From contig CM039467.1 in assembly GCA_022414725.1 (NCBI GenBank), forward strand, positions 12,530,948 through 12,594,947: a stretch of 64,000 bases of DNA. The letters are read 5' to 3'. Origin of the DNA: Microglena sp. YARC (Eukaryota; Chlorophyta; Chlorophyceae; Chlamydomonadales; Chlamydomonadaceae). The notes beneath the pieces are model-generated. The model was not told the origin of the DNA. It saw only the letters and a program-made list of their open reading frames with translations, and did no database searches. The stretch's first letter is position 1. Each line of letters opens with the position of its first letter. The translations under genes were made by a program, and so were the position numbers. Shown piece by piece: positions 60,858 to 64,000 of this stretch.

Positions 60858-61648
60858 TACAGTCGACGGAACAGTAAAATGAAACATAATAATAGTTGGA
60901 ATTACATTACATTACATTACATTACATGTTAAAGTCTACTTGACACCGCGAGGGTGTATGAGACTCTGTGCTTTAAACAAAAAGAAAAAGCACCCACAAA
61001 GCAAAAAAGCCCATTACATCAGGGGTGTGTCGAGGACAAACAAACCAAACTCCCAACCACCGTTTTGGTGGCGTAGGTATTAAACCCCTTAGAGCCGGAC
61101 CCAGATCTCAACCACTTACAGTGGCGGAGGTAAGAAGCTAACAAATGAGAAGTCACAAGAAGAAGAAAAAAAGGGATGATAAATTACGGTGCCACTAAGC
61201 AGTCCAGGGCTTCCTGTCTTGCTCTTCTACAAGTAGAAAGATAGTCGGCTAGGTTGCTCCAAAAAGACTTAATGCCATTTCCATTCATAAAGGTTCTGAA
61301 TGTGGAATCGCAGAATTCCACATTCCATACGGTTAAGTTGGTATCCTCATGGACATGCCTATAAATATCTGTAAACAGCTTCTGGTAGCGGAGGCGAATA
61401 TCATTATAAAAAGGGCACTCAAACATATGCATTTCATCCTCAGGTTTTTGGAACCCACACATTTGACAGTGTCTCATTGAGCGAGGGATGTGTGCTCTAT
61501 CCACCACCCTCATTCTTTCTGTGTTCAGCCAATGGGAACCCATTCTAAACTGTGCTATAGAACGAATCTGATCCTGCTTATGGAATGAAATGTACGACAT
61601 CGCCGTTAGAAAATTGGCGTTAAGAATGGTCGCCGACATTGGTGTGAT
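60858..61648 (+). mobile_element. Second Tc1-type element copy, split by a LINE
   Basis: 60858-60902 matches the left end of the 38816 element (TACAGTCGACGGAACAGTAA onward). The match resumes at 61581 (TGGAATGAAATGTACG, then CGCCGTTAGAAAATTGGCGT) and stops at about 61643. The gap is filled by the retroelement at 60903-61580. The right end is missing. Confidence 0.8.
60903..61580 (-). mobile_element. 5'-truncated non-LTR (LINE) retrotransposon
   Basis: On the minus strand the insert starts inside a reverse-transcriptase C-terminus: IRSIAQFRMGSHWLNTE, RHCQMCGFQKPEDEMHMFEC with the C-x2-C-x8-H-x4-C knuckle found after LINE polymerases, and an end at about 61187. A 3' UTR of about 260 bases follows, then a tail of five TGTAA-type units (60903-60927). 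TGGAAT occurs on both sides (60897-60902 and 61581-61586). The uninterrupted element at 38816 has this hexamer once, so it is the target-site duplication. Confidence 0.85.
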
Positions 61649-62076
61649 ATGGGTATCGTCCTTACAACGACATTGCCTGATATGGGTATCGTCGTTCTGG
61701 GCGTGGACCCCGGCAGGAGCAACATCGCGACGGTAATGTTCATGGCGTACATGGCACGTATAAGAAACACAAGACGTGGAAGTTGACACGTGGAGCCTTT
61801 TACCACAAGGCTGGTATCAAGAAACAGAAACGGCAGCATGAGCTGCGTTTTGCTGACATGATTCCTTTGTGGGCGTCCATGTCTGAAAATGGAGCGGCGT
61901 TGAGAACATCCAACACGATGGATATCTCCTCCTACTTGTCAACTTACGCTGGGTTTTCTGACGATTGGTGGAGGTTGGCTTTGCGCCGCCGAGAATCCCG
62001 TGACAATCTTCAGCGATACATCGGCAAACGAAAGGTAAAGGATATGCGCATCCTGCAAGCGCATATTCAAAAATGA
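61643..62076 (+). pseudogene. Fanzor fragment carrying RuvC-I, different lineage
   Basis: LGVDPGRSNIATV at about 61698 is a RuvC-I block. After an indel the reading continues with KTWKLTRGAFYHKAGIKK, SNTMDISSYLSTYAGF and LALRRRESRDNLQRYIGKRK, the Fanzor order after RuvC-I. It ends at 62076, before RuvC-II. It differs clearly from the Fanzor at 62210, so it is a separate copy. A short direct repeat (TGATATGGGTATCGTC) occurs at 61643 and about 61677. Confidence 0.7.
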
Positions 62077-62112
62077 CGTTTCGGTGACAGATGAGTTCAG
62101 GACGACAACAGT

Positions 62113-62209
62113 CGGAGACACAAATTGTGGGACACCTTACCGGTGACCCTTGAACCCAATGGGTAGGTCAGCTAAAGGCGATTTCATTTTGTGCTCTTCA
62201 TCCCGTATT
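62113..62209 (-). ncRNA. Candidate omega-RNA / transposon end 3' of the Fanzor gene
   Basis: The 97 bases between the Fanzor TGA and the element's terminal repeat are kept identical in the second copy (47901-47983) apart from a 14-base deletion. Non-coding identity right up to the element edge is what a guide-RNA scaffold would show in Fanzor/TnpB loci. Both copies could simply be young, which would also explain the identity. Confidence 0.5.
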
Positions 62210-63463
62210 TCAGCAGTTAAGCTGGCCCAAAGGATAACAATGTAAGCTGCTGACAGACCCATGTGGGTCGGTCGGTTGAGCACTCACACTTGCCTCTCTG
62301 GAAACTGGGGTTTCAGGGGGAGGCGAGGGCACACAGAATGCCACCGGCCGCTCTCTCCCGTCCATCCACGTTGTCAGAAGCAGAAGAAGGTTCTTGGCAG
62401 CGTTCACGTCTCGGTTCCAGGTTGCACCACAGCGCACATTGGATGATGCGCTTTTGACACTGTCTCTACAGTGCAGTACTTCGTGGACCTTGACGTTCTT
62501 CACCACCGTCTTCTGCTTCTCAAACGTTATAGTCCCGTCGATAGGTGACTCTCTGTAATCTCCGCGCCAAACTACACTGTCTGCTTTCATGTTGACGAGC
62601 CTCTGGAAGCAGCCGTGACATGTACATGAAGTGTTGCGTTCGTCGACGTTTTTGAACAGAACATTCTTACAAAGAGAAAGGCACTTCCTGATCTCTTTCA
62701 CGGGCCCAGAACATGAACGACTGATGCCGTATCCCTGGTTGGACCAGTTGCCGAAGCCAACAACGGTCGTCTGCGCCCTTGGAGCAATCACATCGCATAC
62801 TTTTACAATCGTCTTCTGTTTGCCAACGTATCGAAAGAATCGCATCGATCGGTAGCCTCTGCTGCCTCGGTGGTGTAGGAGGATCGGGAGCGCTGCGAGG
62901 TAACCTATGACATGGTCCCGCAGGTCTGACATACTGCTCGTAGTCGGCGATGGAATGGACTTCACGAGGTCTTCAGTCTCGGCATTCCATTTGTCGGTGC
63001 GACGCTTGCTGGTCTTGTACCCTGCAGCTTTGCTAAAGCGAGCGGAGCTGAAAGACTCGACGCGACCAGCAGAAGATGCTACAGTGACGATATCTGTCAT
63101 ACCAGGGTCGACTCCGACTCGCAGAGCACCCATGCGCAAAGAAGCGTCCTTGCATTCTTCGATACCTGCGTCTTTGGGATAGCCTGCGTTATCTCCTTCG
63201 TCAGCAACATCGTCTTTACCCTTCTGCTTCATTTGGACCGAGACCATGCTATCCTTCAAGCTCTGGCCCAGCGTATCCTTTCGAACGTTGGATGTCGAGA
63301 CCGCAAGGATGCACCTGTAATAAAAGTTTTGATCCAGGTGCGGCAACTGCTTCACGTCAAAGTCTACATCATCGAGGCATCTGGTGATATGAAAATTTGT
63401 GAATAAGTATGCCTCTCTCAGATGTGGTAATTGGCCATCAAGTGGGACCCCTACGGGGACCAC
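62210..63463 (-). CDS. Fanzor (TnpB-like, RNA-guided RuvC nuclease), N-terminally truncated
   Basis: RuvC-I VGVDPGMTDIVTV (Asp near residue 119 of the open frame), the arginine-rich ARFSKAAGYKTSKRR, RuvC-II region VVGFGNWSNQGYGISRSCSG, zinc-finger Cys in SCTCHGC and in LHCRDS/VRCGATW, and RuvC-III NRDVNAAKNLL (Asp near 352). The frame has no ATG before RuvC-I and its 5' end runs into the GTAC repeat zone at about 63430. The N-terminal recognition part is therefore partly missing or lies on a distant start. Catalytic residues appear complete. Fanzors are programmable nucleases of eukaryotic and viral transposons; here it is a cargo gene of an IS630-type element. Confidence 0.85.
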   Translation of the reverse strand: MVPVGVPLDGQLPHLREAYLFTNFHITRCLDDVDFDVKQLPHLDQNFYYRCILAVSTSNVRKDTLGQSLKDSMVSVQMKQKGKDDVADEGDNAGYPKDAGIEECKDASLRMGALRVGVDPGMTDIVTVASSAGRVESFSSARFSKAAGYKTSKRRTDKWNAETEDLVKSIPSPTTSSMSDLRDHVIGYLAALPILLHHRGSRGYRSMRFFRYVGKQKTIVKVCDVIAPRAQTTVVGFGNWSNQGYGISRSCSGPVKEIRKCLSLCKNVLFKNVDERNTSCTCHGCFQRLVNMKADSVVWRGDYRESPIDGTITFEKQKTVVKNVKVHEVLHCRDSVKSASSNVRCGATWNRDVNAAKNLLLLLTTWMDGRERPVAFCVPSPPPETPVSREASVSAQPTDPHGSVSSLHCYPLGQLNC

Positions 63464-64000
63464 TTGCGAGTACCGCCCAGAGGGCCATAAAGGTACTTGA
63501 AGGCTCGCAAGTACCTTTATTTAATGCCCCTTCAAGTACCTTTATGGCCTATTCCCCTGTACCTTTAATGGGCATTAAGGTACTCCAGGTACCTTCCAAG
63601 TACCTTGATGGCCCTGTATCTGGGCATTAAGGTACTCCAGGTAACTTTAGGGCCTATGACTCTTTTATGGGCATTCCAAGTACCTTTCAAGTACCTTAAT
63701 GGCCCTCTGGGCGGTACTCGCAAGTGGGCCCCTTACCTTCGGTAGGGGTCCCACTTGATGGCCCCTGTATCTGGGCGGTACTCGCAAGTCTTGGGCAGCC
63801 TTAGCTGCCTAAGACTTTAAGTGGGGCCCCTCCCTACCCTAGGGGGCATTCAAGTACCTTTATGGCCAATTACCCTGGGCATTCAAGTGGGACCCCTCCC
63901 TACCCTAGGATAAGGGGCATTAGATTAAGGGAAGGGGCCCACTTGCGAGTACCTTTCTATTATGCCCAGGTACAGGGGCATTAAGGTACTTGAAAGGTAC
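63430..64000. repeat. GTAC-dense, non-coding terminal or subtelomere-like repeat zone
   Basis: Eighteen GTAC sites in about 530 bases, most within AAGTACCTT or AAGGTACTT. They are mixed with GGGCATTAAGGTACTCCAGG-like units, GTGGGACCCCT/CTACCCTAGG blocks and small palindromes (GCAGCCTTAGCTGC). Units occur in both orientations and could fold. The zone continues to the window edge and truncates the Fanzor gene. It may be the viral genome end, an integration junction or host repeat DNA. Confidence 0.7.

Overview
The window is a piece of a large eukaryotic DNA virus (Nucleocytoviricota). It encodes a double jelly-roll major capsid protein (18208-19596), VLTF2-like and VLTF3-like late transcription factors, an mRNA-capping enzyme with triphosphatase, guanylyltransferase-like and methyltransferase parts on one locus, a UvrD-type helicase, a SWIB protein, a viral kinase, and many virion or membrane proteins typical of the Imitervirales/Algavirales grade. 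The one-locus capping enzyme and several family motifs favour an Imitervirales-like virus; this is inference. A pherophorin-like secreted protein (58631-59836) beside a CAP/SCP secreted protein (57876-58595) points to a volvocine-type green algal host.

Layout. 0.3-7 kb: virion and unknown genes, a helicase, and a repeat-rich Ser/Pro protein. 7.7-17.8 kb: VLTF2, a small basic DNA-binding-like protein, a short S74 fibre protein, VLTF3, SWIB, an HNH protein, and a truncated IS630/Tc1 transposase. 18.2-29.1 kb: capsid protein, the broken capping enzyme, and a giant S74 fibre gene of about 6 kb. 29-41 kb: membrane and unknown genes, a kinase, a Tc1-type miniature element, and a tyrosine recombinase. 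41.2-45.1 kb: a second large repeat-built S74 fibre. 45-60.8 kb: a block of conserved virion or membrane proteins, a HExxH protease-like gene, a methyltransferase, and the secreted pair, interrupted by a Fanzor/IS630 composite element at 47.9-49.5 kb. 60.8-63.5 kb: a nest of mobile DNA: a Tc1 fragment split by a 5'-truncated LINE with a target-site duplication, a Fanzor RuvC-I fragment, and a nearly complete Fanzor gene with a conserved 3' flank (candidate omega-RNA). The last 0.55 kb is a GTAC-dense, non-coding repeat zone.

The genes are unusually damaged. About twenty frame breaks occur in conserved genes, many at G/C or A/T runs, and eight in-frame stops interrupt otherwise continuous reading. 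Every one of the eight is one C-to-T change away from a Gln or Arg codon. Some breaks may be long-read indel errors. The substitutions, the apparent loss of the KxDG segment of the capping enzyme, the LINE and the transposon relics fit better with an endogenous, partly decaying giant virus in an algal genome. The tyrosine recombinase would suit an integrating lifestyle. The capsid, VLTF2, SWIB and kinase genes are intact, so the decay, if real, is recent or incomplete.

Reading frames given as one gene across a break are interpretations and are flagged as such. No tRNA, rRNA or CRISPR array was seen.
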